The notes under the pieces: model-generated
The model's input: only the letters and a program-made list of their open reading frames with translations
What the model was told of the DNA's origin: nothing
The model's database searches: none
Translations under genes and position numbers: made by a program
Assembly: GCF_024343675.1 (NCBI RefSeq)
Contig: NZ_RJUD01000021.1
Location: 1 to 61,700, forward strand
Source of the DNA: Lacihabitans sp. CS3-21
GTDB taxonomy: Bacteria > Bacteroidota > Bacteroidia > Cytophagales > Spirosomataceae
Length of the DNA: 61,700 nucleotides
Reading direction: 5' to 3'
Shown here: positions 27,063-36,980 of the stretch, piece after piece
Layout of the letters: each line of letters starts with the position of its first letter
How positions within the stretch are numbered: position 1 is the first letter of the stretch

Positions 27063-27313
27063 AAACACATAGAAGCATAGATATCATAGGTTTCTCTATG
27101 TGTACTTTGTGCCTATGTGTTTATATTTTTAACCACATAGATATCATAGGTTTCTCTATGTGTACTTTGTGCCTATGTGTTTATATTTATAACCACATAG
27201 ATTTCATAGGTTGTTTTTAGGTGGCCCGATGGTCTTTGTGTTTATCTTTTTTAACACATAGCCACTAGATAACCTAGCTTGTTTTTATGTGTCCTATGAG
27301 CCTATGTGTTTAA
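27063..27313. repeat. Four tandem 60-base repeats with inverted ends
   Basis: The first two copies are almost identical over 60 bases (CATAGATATCATAGG, TTTCTCTATGTGTAC, TTTGTGCCTATGTG); copies three and four are diverged. Each copy begins with ACACATAG or CCACATAG and ends with CTATGTGT, so it can fold back on itself. It lies between a lipoprotein gene and the first Wzi-like gene. Confidence 0.85.
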
Positions 27314-27435
27314 TATTATACCGAATAATAAATTTTTGTCTGTAACCAGCCTTTTTATAGAAAAAATCATTTATTTGTGAAATTGTTAGGATTTTCTAAG
27401 TTCATCCAGCAGTTTTACTATTATTTTGAGCCTTT

Positions 27436-28872
27436 ATGAGATATATTTTCTTTTTATGGATAATGCTATCTTGCCCAACTTTGCTGCTTGCTCAAAAAAT
27501 ATTACATGGTCATACTTACGCTTTTAGAACAGGCTTGTTGGCGGCAAGCAAGCAAAGTACCCCTTTCTTTTTACATACCAATCAGTTTGGCCTGATGCCT
27601 ACCCAACCGGGGATTGCCTATTTATCGGCAGGAATCTCCAAAGATTACGATAGTTTATTAACCCTCAAGAGAAAATTAAAGCCTTTTAATTATGGCTATG
27701 GCATAAATGTGCACGCCAATATGGGAAAAACCAACCAAATTCTTTTGCCAGAGGCCTATCTAAAACTACGGTTCAAACATTTGGAGTTTTATGGTGGCAG
27801 ACGAAAAGAGATACAAGGCCTTACCGACTCTACCCTCAGCTCTGGTGCTTATGTGTGGTCAGGCAATGCACTTCCTGTGCCAAAGCTTCAAATATCCACG
27901 CCCAATTGGGTGGGATGGGGACCATACAAAAGGCTAAGCTACAAAGCGGGTCTATCACATGGTTGGTTTGGCACACAAGGCATTATCGAAAACTATTACT
28001 TGCACCAAAAATGGCTCTATCTCAAAATCAGTGATAAAAAACAAAAGTTACAACTGATGGGCGGTATCAACCACCAAACCCAATGGGGCGGATACTCTGA
28101 AGAATTGAAAAAAGTAGGTGGCCCATTTCCTCCTACTCTTAATGGTTATTTAGCTCCCAATCCCTTGTATAGTTACCAGTTTATCCTATTACCATTCTTA
28201 CAAAAATTAATAGGTATTGACCCTACTAAAGTACCTGGATTTGATGGAGGCTTGGCCATAGGGAATCAATTAGGAAGTATTGATTTATCAGCAATCATTA
28301 ATCAAAACTGGCAATTTTACCACCAAAAACCGTTTGATTTCGCACGTTCTTTGGTGAATTTTAATAACATCGAGGATGGTATTTATGGCATAGCTTGGAA
28401 GAGCAAACAGCCTAAAACTATCCTCCAACACGTGGTAGGCGAATTTATTTATACCAAAAGCCAAGGGCTCTATAGATTTGGCAAGTACAGAATGAGCAAT
28501 TCAGGAGAATATGATGACTATTTTTCGCATGGACAATATCAATCTTGGACTTATAAAAATCGCATAATGGGTACCCCTTTTATTTTAACAGATGATACCC
28601 GTCGGGTTGTCAACAATAGGGTAAAGGCATTTTATATAGCTATTGATGGTCAATACAATTCTTTAAACTTTATGATTAAAGCTCTTCATAGTTCTAATTA
28701 TGGGAGGTATAGCTCCCCTGTAGATGTTGCTTCTTCTTCTTTTCTTTTGGCTGTTCAATATCCATTACCTTATCAGCTTAACCTAAGCCTGCAAATTTCT
28801 CAAGACATCGGTGGATTGTTTAAAAACGCTACTGGCTTCCACATTTCCTTTACCAAGAGCCTAATTTTGTAA
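27436..28872 (+). CDS. Wzi-like capsule assembly outer-membrane protein
   Basis: A 478-residue protein with a signal peptide (residues 1-19, ending LLAQ) and a pattern of amphipathic beta strands throughout, ending in a terminal strand (FHISFTKSLIL). Segments such as TPFFLHTNQFGLMP, ELYGGRRKEIQG-like FYGGRRKEIQGL and SGNALPVPKLQIS are shared with a second gene at 31107. This pattern fits the Wzi-type capsule assembly family found in Bacteroidota. It should sit in the outer membrane and help organise or anchor exported polysaccharide. It begins a three-gene rightward group next to the polysaccharide locus. Confidence 0.7.
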   Translation: MRYIFFLWIMLSCPTLLLAQKILHGHTYAFRTGLLAASKQSTPFFLHTNQFGLMPTQPGIAYLSAGISKDYDSLLTLKRKLKPFNYGYGINVHANMGKTNQILLPEAYLKLRFKHLEFYGGRRKEIQGLTDSTLSSGAYVWSGNALPVPKLQISTPNWVGWGPYKRLSYKAGLSHGWFGTQGIIENYYLHQKWLYLKISDKKQKLQLMGGINHQTQWGGYSEELKKVGGPFPPTLNGYLAPNPLYSYQFILLPFLQKLIGIDPTKVPGFDGGLAIGNQLGSIDLSAIINQNWQFYHQKPFDFARSLVNFNNIEDGIYGIAWKSKQPKTILQHVVGEFIYTKSQGLYRFGKYRMSNSGEYDDYFSHGQYQSWTYKNRIMGTPFILTDDTRRVVNNRVKAFYIAIDGQYNSLNFMIKALHSSNYGRYSSPVDVASSSFLLAVQYPLPYQLNLSLQISQDIGGLFKNATGFHISFTKSLIL

Positions 28873-29001
28873 TATGCTGTTTTCCATAATTTATTTGTCG
28901 TTATATTCTAGCACTCACATATGGCTAGCTTTCTCCATTAAATAAATTTTAAAATGATTTTTAAGGAGGATTGATTAAATTCACGTAATTTTTTGGGCTT
29001 C

Positions 29002-31062
29002 ATGATTCCATCCAAGCATTTAAATAGAATTTTAAGCTTTGTGTATTTTACCATTTTTTGGTTGAGTACCCACATATCCTATGCCCAAGGACTTTGTGAC
29101 AAAAATAATTGGCCTCCAAATGCTGTGGAAGGCGGTTTTAAAATTGATGGAGATATAAGTGCGGGTTGTACCCCTATGGCAGTCAGGCTGAAAGACATGT
29201 CTGGAGGATCTGATATTCGCTACGATTTTTATTATGATGGTAAAGCTGCAAATCTACTTGATAAAGTAGGTAACAAAGACTCCACCAACCTTGCTTTGTT
29301 TTCTAACCCCAACTCTATACGATATTATACCATACTTCAATATGGCAAAAAAAACGGGAAAGATATGTTTGCCTGCAAAACTGTGAGTGTAAGACCCAAC
29401 AACCAACCTGTTTTTAGTTATAGCACTTGTAATAATAACTTCTTAAATCTCATTATTCCTCAAGACCCTGCCAATAATTTTGATTATTATACCATCGAAT
29501 GGGGTGATAATTCAGCAATTCAAACTGTTACAAGTTTACCATTTACAGCTAACAAAAGTTATGGGACTACTACTCCAACGCGTTCCATAAGGGTTAAAGG
29601 CGAAAACAACACGCCAACAGGTTGTCAGCCACCCCCTTTTCAAACTATCAATATGGATAGCGATGGAAATGTCCCTAAAATCACAGAATTAGAGGTTCTT
29701 CCAGGAGGTACTAAAGCAAAACTATCTTTTTCCGGAACTTTTGATACACACCAAATTTATCAAAGGACACCTTCTCAAAACTATTCCTTTCCTAACTTTA
29801 AATATCAAGCAAATCCAGGAACCATTACAGTTGATTTGATAAATAATCAACAAACATGTTTTATGATATACAAATATACTGCTTGTGCTCAACTGAGTGG
29901 TGAAGTATGCACAATTCAACTGGATTCTATCCAGATTTTTGGCCCAAATATCAATACCCTTTCATGGCAAACCATTGCCCAAAACCAGACTTCTAGTATA
30001 TTAAATACTTCCACTATTAAAAACATAAATTATGATATTGATTGGCAAGAGATAGAAAACAACAATATTCTTATTCAAAAAATATACAATGTTAATCCGA
30101 CATATGGACATACCATTGCCAAGTGTAGTGCCAACTACTGTTACCAAATAATTGCCAAAGTGGAAGGAGAATGGAGTGTTAACCCTGCTGTGCCTTATTC
30201 TTCAATTTCCAAATCTGAGATCAAATGTATTGACCGTAAAAGTGTAATCACACCTCCTATCACCGACGTAAATGTTAATGTCCTTGCAGATGATAAAATT
30301 GAGCTTTCATTTACAGACAATTCAAATTGGTCAGTCAACAAAGCATTTTATTTCCTCTATGAAGCTTCCCCCAATGGTTTCATAAAAAGAGATAGTCTTA
30401 CTCCCGCCTCACAAAAAAAATTTAATGTCAATGCTGATGCCACAAAGGCAAGTCTATGCTATCAACTGGGCTATAGTGATGTATGTGGTAGTAACTCAAA
30501 ACTATCAGGCGAAATATGTACCATACACTTACTGGTTAATAATAAGGAAGAACTCATTTGGACTGATGTATCCCCATTTGGAGCTTCTGGTATCAACAAT
30601 TTTGAACTTATTAGTATTGATGAAAATACTGGTATTGAATCCTTACAAAATACAGTACCTAGTTCACAACTGATGACCCAAGTAGATTTGAGTAATTATG
30701 AAATAGAAGCCCAATTTAAAATTAAAGCCTTGAATGCCAATGGCATGGGTAGTTACTCCAATACAGTTAGTATACCCATTGAGGCGTTGTTTTTTGTACC
30801 GGATGCCTTTAGTCCAGATGACAACCAACTCAATGATACTTTTGAAATAAAGGGGCGACTTGGAAGGGTAAAAACCTATGACTTGAAAATCTTTGACCGA
30901 TGGGGAGCGAATATCATTCAAATCAAAGACAAAAATCAAAATTGGGATGGCAACATTACGCTCAAGCCTCTCAGTGGTGGTATATATACTTTTCAATTAA
31001 AAATTGAACTCAATAATGGGGAAAATATATACAAAATTGGTAAATTTGAAGTCCTTAAGTAA
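29002..31062 (+). CDS. Secreted protein with gliding-motility-type (T9SS) C-terminal domain
   Basis: About 686 residues from the ATG at 29002; a TTG 9 bases upstream is less likely. Signal peptide ends HISYAQG. Several fibronectin/PKD-like beta domains with Cys pairs follow (TIEWGDNSAIQTV, ELSFTDNSNW). The last 85 residues are the CHU_C / gliding motility-associated C-terminal domain (PDAFSPDDNQLNDTFEIKG, FDRWGANI, GGIYTFQLKI), a sorting signal of the type IX secretion system. The protein is thus exported to the surface or medium. It is encoded between two Wzi-like genes, so a role in surface polysaccharide attachment is possible but unproven. Confidence 0.85.
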   Translation: MIPSKHLNRILSFVYFTIFWLSTHISYAQGLCDKNNWPPNAVEGGFKIDGDISAGCTPMAVRLKDMSGGSDIRYDFYYDGKAANLLDKVGNKDSTNLALFSNPNSIRYYTILQYGKKNGKDMFACKTVSVRPNNQPVFSYSTCNNNFLNLIIPQDPANNFDYYTIEWGDNSAIQTVTSLPFTANKSYGTTTPTRSIRVKGENNTPTGCQPPPFQTINMDSDGNVPKITELEVLPGGTKAKLSFSGTFDTHQIYQRTPSQNYSFPNFKYQANPGTITVDLINNQQTCFMIYKYTACAQLSGEVCTIQLDSIQIFGPNINTLSWQTIAQNQTSSILNTSTIKNINYDIDWQEIENNNILIQKIYNVNPTYGHTIAKCSANYCYQIIAKVEGEWSVNPAVPYSSISKSEIKCIDRKSVITPPITDVNVNVLADDKIELSFTDNSNWSVNKAFYFLYEASPNGFIKRDSLTPASQKKFNVNADATKASLCYQLGYSDVCGSNSKLSGEICTIHLLVNNKEELIWTDVSPFGASGINNFELISIDENTGIESLQNTVPSSQLMTQVDLSNYEIEAQFKIKALNANGMGSYSNTVSIPIEALFFVPDAFSPDDNQLNDTFEIKGRLGRVKTYDLKIFDRWGANIIQIKDKNQNWDGNITLKPLSGGIYTFQLKIELNNGENIYKIGKFEVLK

Positions 31063-31106
31063 AAAGCCTGCAAATCATAAATAGATATTAAACCCATTTA
31101 CACATT

Positions 31107-32570
31107 TTGAATAGAATACTATTTATCCTTCTTTTACTGCTTTTTCAAACTGGTTTTGCCCAACCGATTTTCAAAAAAACACAAATTCATGCCACACTTG
31201 GCAGCATTGTTTCTAGCGATTCTACTACACCATTTCTATTAAGAAGCAAACAATATGGCTTAGTTCCTGTTAAATCTGGAATTGGTTATTTTAATCTAAG
31301 CTTAAAAAAAGAATATGATTCCCTTTATACCACCACAAGCAGAAAGCTCAAAAAATTCAGCTATGGATATGGCCTAGAAACGCATGTAAATTTCGGAAAA
31401 ACAAATCAAATCCTTTTACCCGTCGTACATATTAAGGCAAGATATGGAGCATTTGAACTTTATGGAGGGAGAAGAAGAGAAATTCAAGGTTTGGTAGATA
31501 CTCTTGGCACCATAGGAAGCTATATTTGGTCTGGGAATGCTTTGCCTATGCCCAAAATTGAAATATCCATACCCAACTTTACCCCAATCAGTAAAAACGG
31601 ATTAATTGCCATCAAAGGCAATTTTGCCCATGGCTGGTTTGGTAAAGGAGACTCTGTACAAAATGTTTGGTTGCACCAAAAAAGTTTCTATGCCCGCATA
31701 GGGAAGCCTGCATGGAAATTCCATTTACTAGGAGGGTTTAATCATCAAGTTCAATGGGGAGGGCACCCAACTAAACCATTTTATGATGAGTTAAGTAAGC
31801 AGATTATAAACCGTTTCAGCACAGACTTCTCTACTTTTATAAAAGTAGCAACAGGTATTAGTCTAAATAGCAAAGGACAGGGAGCGTCCAGTGGAGCCCC
31901 TGCGAACGAGGCACTTAATAGAGCTGGAAATCATTTGGGTTCAGTAGATATTGGTCTAAACTTTACAATGGGGAAATACAATATCTTTTTTTATAGACAA
32001 AGTTTTTATGAAGATGGCTCATTGTTTTATCTCAACAATATTGCTGATGGGTTGTATGGCTTGTCTATATCTCAAAAAAATAGTTTTCTGAGTAAGATAT
32101 GTCTAGAATACTTAGATACGAGAAATCAAGGGGGGACTTTGTTTGAGTGGACGCCAGAACTTAGGGGAAGAGACGATTATTTTAATAATTCATTGTACAA
32201 AGATGCTTGGACGTATAAAGGAAATACTTTAGGTACGCCTTTATTTGTTTCTAACCAAACTTTGTTAGGTAGACCTTCCTACGCCAAAAACTTGGGACAA
32301 AGCAATTTTATTATAAACAATAGGTTATCAGCCATACAAATGAATCTATACTACCATTATAAGAGTTTTTACGGTAATACGCAAATCATCCAATCAAAAA
32401 ACTTGGGTAATTATGAATATCCATTTAAGTACGCCCAAGTTTCTTTTATGCAGCAAATCAACACTTTTTATAAAAGCTACAAGCTTTCTGGAAAAATAGC
32501 CAGTGACTTTGGAGAATTGTGGAAAGATAATTTTGGGATTAATCTATCTATAGCTAAACAAATCAGATAA
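31107..32570 (+). CDS. Wzi-like capsule assembly outer-membrane protein, second copy
   Basis: A 487-residue paralogue of the protein at 27436. It shares the signal peptide layout (ending GFAQ), TPFLLRSKQYGLVP, SYGYGLETHVNFGKTNQILL, LYGGRRREIQGLVD and SGNALPMPKIEIS. The apparent start is TTG; no ATG is available before the signal peptide. It has a loop insertion near residues 225-275 compared with the first copy. Its stop overlaps the end of the convergent dehydratase gene by 8 bases. Confidence 0.7.
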   Translation: MNRILFILLLLLFQTGFAQPIFKKTQIHATLGSIVSSDSTTPFLLRSKQYGLVPVKSGIGYFNLSLKKEYDSLYTTTSRKLKKFSYGYGLETHVNFGKTNQILLPVVHIKARYGAFELYGGRRREIQGLVDTLGTIGSYIWSGNALPMPKIEISIPNFTPISKNGLIAIKGNFAHGWFGKGDSVQNVWLHQKSFYARIGKPAWKFHLLGGFNHQVQWGGHPTKPFYDELSKQIINRFSTDFSTFIKVATGISLNSKGQGASSGAPANEALNRAGNHLGSVDIGLNFTMGKYNIFFYRQSFYEDGSLFYLNNIADGLYGLSISQKNSFLSKICLEYLDTRNQGGTLFEWTPELRGRDDYFNNSLYKDAWTYKGNTLGTPLFVSNQTLLGRPSYAKNLGQSNFIINNRLSAIQMNLYYHYKSFYGNTQIIQSKNLGNYEYPFKYAQVSFMQQINTFYKSYKLSGKIASDFGELWKDNFGINLSIAKQIR

Positions 32571-34500
32571 GTTCTAATTCGCCTAAATTATCCAATTTCT
32601 CGAAGGGCGAATTGTTACTGATATATTCTGGAACCAAGACTTTTAAGTAGCTAACAATTTCTACATTCGTCCAGTCATTGAGTTTTAGTTCAACCATCTC
32701 GAGCTTTTTACTAATTTGCTCATAATCTTCAGGAATTATCTTGGCGATCATCAATTTTGGATTATAAGTAGCCAGATTATCCTCCGCACTGCCTATCAGC
32801 TCTTCATACAATTTCTCACCAGGTCGTAAGCCCGTAAACTTAATTTCGATCTGTTTATCCACCTCAAAACCCGAAAGCTTTATCATCCTTTTGGCCAATT
32901 CTACAATCTTTACGGGCTCTCCCATGTCAAATACAAATACCTCTCCCCCTTTGCCCATCGTACCTGCCTCCAATACCAATTGGCAAGCTTCAGGGATGGT
33001 CATAAAATATCTAATAATATCAGGATGCGTAACTGTTACCGGCCCCCCCGCCGCTATCTGTCTTTTAAATAGTGGAATTACGGAGCCGTTTGAACCCAAT
33101 ACATTACCAAACCTAGTGACTATAAAACGGGTATCGTTCTTAAAATGCGAATTTAAAGATTGTACGTAAATCTCTGCCAAACGTTTACTAGCCCCCATAA
33201 CGTTTGTAGGGTTTACCGCCTTGTCGGTAGATACCATTACAAATTTTTGAACTTTATACTTTGATGATAAATCTGCCATGAGCCTTGTACCCAGCACATT
33301 GACTTCTACCGCTTTGTAAGGATTATTCTCCATCAAGGGTACATGTTTATAGGCAGCAGCATGAAAAACTACATCAGGCTGGTGTTTAAGAAACAACCGT
33401 TCCATTTGTATTTTATTGCAGATATTTCTGGTTTCCAAAATCAACTCCGTAGAGCTGTCAGCTTTTTGCTTCAACCTGGTCAGTTCTGTTTCCAAGTCAT
33501 ATAAAGGTGATTCAGCTTGGTCTATCAAAACCAACTTGCTCGGACCAAAAGGTAATATTTGACGCACCAATTCACTTCCAATTGAACCAGCTGCCCCTGA
33601 AATAAAAACCACTTTATTAAATAAAGTTTCCATCACAAACTTATTGTTGAGTTTAATAGGTTCCCGCTCTAACAAATCGTCTATATTAATCTCTTTTATT
33701 TGATTAACACTTAGCTCTCCATTGATCCAAGTTTTTACGGGAGGGAGGCTTTTTACTGTAATCCCCAACTCCAAAAACTTATCTACTATCTCGTTCTTTC
33801 TATTTGGAGTTATGGATTGAATGGCCAAAATGACCTCTAGACTCACATTTTTAAAATCTGCACTGTTTATATATAGTTTCAAAGCATCTTCCAAAGAAAC
33901 CACCTTTGTTCCTTCCATGGACTTACCAATCTTACTGTTGTTATCATCTATAAAACACAGTATCTGATTCTTCTTCTTTTTGTCCTTCAAAATCGTATTC
34001 TTGGTAATCAAACCCAACTGACCCGCTCCGTAAATAATCACCATTTGTTGTGATTTAAAAGAATTGAGCAGATTATCAAAAATGGCTTTGATGATAAATC
34101 TACTGGCTATCAAGCCAAACAAGGCGATGAAGAAGTCTATAGCCAGTAAGGAATAGGGAATTTGAACAAATTTCGTAAAAGTGCTCAAATCCAATAAGGA
34201 CAGTAGTACCAACTCTAAGCTAGAGAGTACGACAGACTTAAACAACAATTTTGCGTCTTCTATACTGGTATGCCGAATGATACCTGAAAAAGTATTGAGG
34301 TATAGGAAAGATGATAACCGCACCAAAATCACCAACAACAAATGATACTTGAAGAGCTGGGGGTCGATATAAGTTAACTCAAAGTTGAAACGAATAGTTG
34401 TAGAGAACACAAAAGATATACTGATAATGAATATATCCATTATCAAAATCAACCATTTCGAAACAAACCTTTCGGTGTATTTAGATAAAATTTTAGACAT
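32563..34500 (-). CDS. WbpM/CapD-type nucleotide-sugar 4,6-dehydratase, membrane bound
   Basis: About 645 residues from the ATG at 34500 (a TTG at 34527 is weaker). The N-terminus has four membrane helices (WLILIMDIFIISISFVFSTT and on), then a CoA-binding-like region with GAGQLGL, then an SDR catalytic domain with GAAGSIGSELVRQ near residue 300 and STDKAVNPTNVMGASK. The Met-x3-Lys in place of Tyr-x3-Lys is typical of these dehydratases. The enzyme makes a UDP-4-keto-6-deoxy-HexNAc for O-antigen or capsule. It is the last gene of the leftward locus, separated from the gene before it by a terminator. Confidence 0.92.
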   Translation of the reverse strand: MSKILSKYTERFVSKWLILIMDIFIISISFVFSTTIRFNFELTYIDPQLFKYHLLLVILVRLSSFLYLNTFSGIIRHTSIEDAKLLFKSVVLSSLELVLLSLLDLSTFTKFVQIPYSLLAIDFFIALFGLIASRFIIKAIFDNLLNSFKSQQMVIIYGAGQLGLITKNTILKDKKKKNQILCFIDDNNSKIGKSMEGTKVVSLEDALKLYINSADFKNVSLEVILAIQSITPNRKNEIVDKFLELGITVKSLPPVKTWINGELSVNQIKEINIDDLLEREPIKLNNKFVMETLFNKVVFISGAAGSIGSELVRQILPFGPSKLVLIDQAESPLYDLETELTRLKQKADSSTELILETRNICNKIQMERLFLKHQPDVVFHAAAYKHVPLMENNPYKAVEVNVLGTRLMADLSSKYKVQKFVMVSTDKAVNPTNVMGASKRLAEIYVQSLNSHFKNDTRFIVTRFGNVLGSNGSVIPLFKRQIAAGGPVTVTHPDIIRYFMTIPEACQLVLEAGTMGKGGEVFVFDMGEPVKIVELAKRMIKLSGFEVDKQIEIKFTGLRPGEKLYEELIGSAEDNLATYNPKLMIAKIIPEDYEQISKKLEMVELKLNDWTNVEIVSYLKVLVPEYISNNSPFEKLDNLGELELI

Positions 34501-34598
34501 AAGCGTCTGTTTATGATTTAGTATCAAAACTAATAAAAAAATAAGCTTTTGTAAGAATTATAAACTCAGAATCTTACTTTTTTATTATTCGGCAAAAA

Positions 34599-34631
34599 AA
34601 ATCCCAAGCAGTATGTAACTACTTGGGATTT
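34599..34631 (-). terminator. Terminator between fibre-like gene and dehydratase gene
   Basis: Stem AAATCCCAAG / CTTGGGATTT with a 13-base loop, followed on the minus strand by seven T. Transcription into the next gene would need read-through, possibly by UpxY-mediated antitermination, or a separate promoter. Confidence 0.85.
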
Positions 34632-34650
34632 CAAAAATAAAATAATTAAA

Positions 34651-35940
34651 TTATTTTTTTTTCAACAATTCGTTTTCAGCTTTCAATGCTTTCACTTCTT
34701 TGTTTAATTCTATCATATATAGCGTAAGCTCTTCAATCTTTTCCATAAACATTTTAGAAGTCTGACCTACTTCCATTCCCTTATCTACCATATCTTGAGC
34801 AGATGGAACATTTGGTAAGTGTTTGTTTGAAATTGTAAACTTTTCAACTTCCTCTAAAGTCATCATTTTTTCCTTATATGATTTTTCAAAGACATAATCT
34901 GCCCAATCAGTAGTAGAAACAAGGGCAACTTTAACTTTCTCGGTAAGAATTCCACCTTTTACCAACAAATTATATCCTCCAGCAGTAACGGCATCAATTC
35001 TCTTTAAATTACTTGCAGGTACATCACCAATTGTAACAAATTTTGCTGAAAAATCTCCATAAACCAAAGGAGTAGCAGTATTAGAATTGGCAATATATAA
35101 CTTATCAGAATTTAATTCATTGTAACCCGCTTGGTAGCCAAGAAATACATTTCTACTACCTGTCGCGTTAAAACCTGATTCAGAACCCACAGATGTATTA
35201 AGATAACCGCCTGTCCCTGCATACAAGGCGTGTCCACCAATTGCAACATTTGAACCTCCCGCTATGTTACCTCTTAGAGCATTTAATCCTATAGCCATAT
35301 TATCCGTTCCAGTTGTATTATCTTGAAGGGCTTGAGCACCTAATGCTACGTTATTTGAACCGCCTAAATTAGAAACCAAAGTTCTATAACCGATAGCAGT
35401 GTTATAATTACCTCCTGTACTCACAGCCAAATTATTAAATCCAAATGCAGTATTTCCCACTGCAACACCAACATTTAATACACCACCCGAATTAAAACCA
35501 AATAATGTGTTAGAGTTTTGAGCTAAATATCCAGATTGGGTACTTGCAATTTTGAATATTAAAGGCTGATTGTCGGTAGTTCCAAGAAAATTTGTAGCCG
35601 GATTGGTTCCAGCATCACCAGTTTTAGACCAATTAGCGGCGTCTAATGCTACAGCTTTTGCATCACCTTCTGACAATGGTTTCCAAGTTGAACCATTATA
35701 AAAATAAAATCCAGTTTTTTCGTTAGTCTGATAAATCATCAAACCAGTTGCAGGGGAAAGTATATTATTTCTTTTCTCAATTGTTAATCGAGGTATCAAA
35801 AGACCCTTGTCAGCAGACTCTAAATCTAAAATAGCTGAATTATTTGGTGTCTTTGTACCAATTCCAACATTTTCTTGAGCAATAGAAGAATAAACCCCTA
35901 GGAACAAAAACAGAAAAAGTAGTTTGTAAAATGTTTTCAT
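34651..35940 (-). CDS. Secreted fibre-like protein with C-terminal coiled coil
   Basis: A 429-residue protein with a signal peptide (ending SSIAQ). Residues 22-100 have a motif common in Bacteroidota fibre proteins (NVGIGTKTPNNSAILDLES, GFYFYNGSTWKPL). Residues 150-290 are repeats of the kind NTAIGYRTL / NVALGAQAL / NMAIGLNAL / NVAIGGHAL, as in YadA-type heads, suggesting a trimeric beta-roll. The end has a S74-like tail (TLEEVEKFTISNKHLPNVPS) and a coiled coil (IELNKEVKALKAENELLKKK). It is likely displayed on the surface. Its place inside a polysaccharide gene series is unusual; a candidate own promoter lies upstream. Confidence 0.75.
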   Translation of the reverse strand: MKTFYKLLFLFLFLGVYSSIAQENVGIGTKTPNNSAILDLESADKGLLIPRLTIEKRNNILSPATGLMIYQTNEKTGFYFYNGSTWKPLSEGDAKAVALDAANWSKTGDAGTNPATNFLGTTDNQPLIFKIASTQSGYLAQNSNTLFGFNSGGVLNVGVAVGNTAFGFNNLAVSTGGNYNTAIGYRTLVSNLGGSNNVALGAQALQDNTTGTDNMAIGLNALRGNIAGGSNVAIGGHALYAGTGGYLNTSVGSESGFNATGSRNVFLGYQAGYNELNSDKLYIANSNTATPLVYGDFSAKFVTIGDVPASNLKRIDAVTAGGYNLLVKGGILTEKVKVALVSTTDWADYVFEKSYKEKMMTLEEVEKFTISNKHLPNVPSAQDMVDKGMEVGQTSKMFMEKIEELTLYMIELNKEVKALKAENELLKKK

Positions 35941-35976
35941 CTTAATTATTAATTATTGTTTTTTCGGATTGAGATT

Positions 35977-36009
35977 ATAAAGGTAAAAAAGATACAATGC
36001 GAATTCAAG
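35977..36009 (-). promoter_or_regulatory. Putative promoter of the fibre-like gene
   Basis: Read leftward, CTTG (36006-36009) and TACCTTTA (35978-35985) are about 20 bases apart, close to the Bacteroidota pattern TTTG-N19-TAnnTTTG but with A for the last G. It is about 40 bases before the ATG. Confidence 0.4.
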
Positions 36010-36027
36010 TTTTGAATCTCTTTTTTA

Positions 36028-36975
36028 TTAAGTGGCTCGACGATATCTAACATATATATAAAATAAATTAAGTACTACTAGAATAACTAATGTACTAAAT
36101 AGTGAATTAATACCATTAACTATTGACAAAATAACACACAAGTTAATTCCTAATTGAATAAAAGAATATAAAGCACTAACATAAAGGTGAGAAAGTTTTT
36201 TCTCATTAACCAAAATCTGAAATAAATGCCTCTTATGTGCTTGAAAAATATTCTCTCTCTTTAATAATCTAAAAATAATTGTTTGAATGGTATCAATTCC
36301 ATAAACAGAAAGAAAAAGGATATAAATATAATTACCTTCAACTTTTATCAATTTAAACAATAAAAATAAAATTATAGCTGCCATCGAAATACTCCCAATA
36401 TCTCCAGCAAAACATTTGGCTTTGGTTCTGAAATTAAATAAATTAAACACTTGAAGTGAAATGAAAACGTAATATAAAATTTCCCCTTCTATAAATTCTT
36501 TATGAAAAGTATTGATTATCCAAAATGTAAATATCAAAATCGAACTGTAAGACCCCGTCATGCCATTGATACCGTCCATAAAGTTATAGGCATTGATAAT
36601 ACCCACTGAAAAAATAAAAAATGGGAAAATTAACCAATAGCTAACTTGATTAAACAACTGGATTTCGTAAAAAAATAAGCCTACTGAAATAACTTGGACA
36701 GCTAACCTAATCCAATTTGGTAGTGTCTTTAAGTCATCTATAAAACTTATTATAGAAATCAAAGTTAATCCCAAAAAAAAATATGGGAAAGACGCTTTTG
36801 AAACAATAAAAAATATACAAATTGAAATCCAAAAAATAATTCCACCCCCTCTAATTGTACTGACAGAATGAGAGCTTCTTTCGTTTGGATTATCGACTAT
36901 GCCGTAAAAGCTCGCTATTTTAAAATATAAAAGCATTGAAATGAAAAGCAAAGTAAAAATAAGAAGATACCACAT
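36028..36975 (-). CDS. WecA/WbpL-like polyprenyl-phosphate HexNAc-1-phosphate transferase
   Basis: A 315-residue membrane protein with about ten helices. It has the family's motifs: SFIDDLKTLPNWIRL (metal-binding Asp pair), FMDGINGMTG, FAGDIGSISM and the basic loop AHKRHLFQ. These enzymes start repeat-unit assembly by moving a sugar-1-phosphate from a UDP-sugar onto undecaprenyl phosphate in the inner membrane. Next to the L-FucNAc genes and a WbuB-like transferase it is the likely initiating transferase of this locus. Which sugar it takes cannot be told from sequence. Confidence 0.9.
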   Translation of the reverse strand: MWYLLIFTLLFISMLLYFKIASFYGIVDNPNERSSHSVSTIRGGGIIFWISICIFFIVSKASFPYFFLGLTLISIISFIDDLKTLPNWIRLAVQVISVGLFFYEIQLFNQVSYWLIFPFFIFSVGIINAYNFMDGINGMTGSYSSILIFTFWIINTFHKEFIEGEILYYVFISLQVFNLFNFRTKAKCFAGDIGSISMAAIILFLLFKLIKVEGNYIYILFLSVYGIDTIQTIIFRLLKRENIFQAHKRHLFQILVNEKKLSHLYVSALYSFIQLGINLCVILSIVNGINSLFSTLVILVVLNLFYIYVRYRRAT

Positions 36976-36980
36976 TTTTA

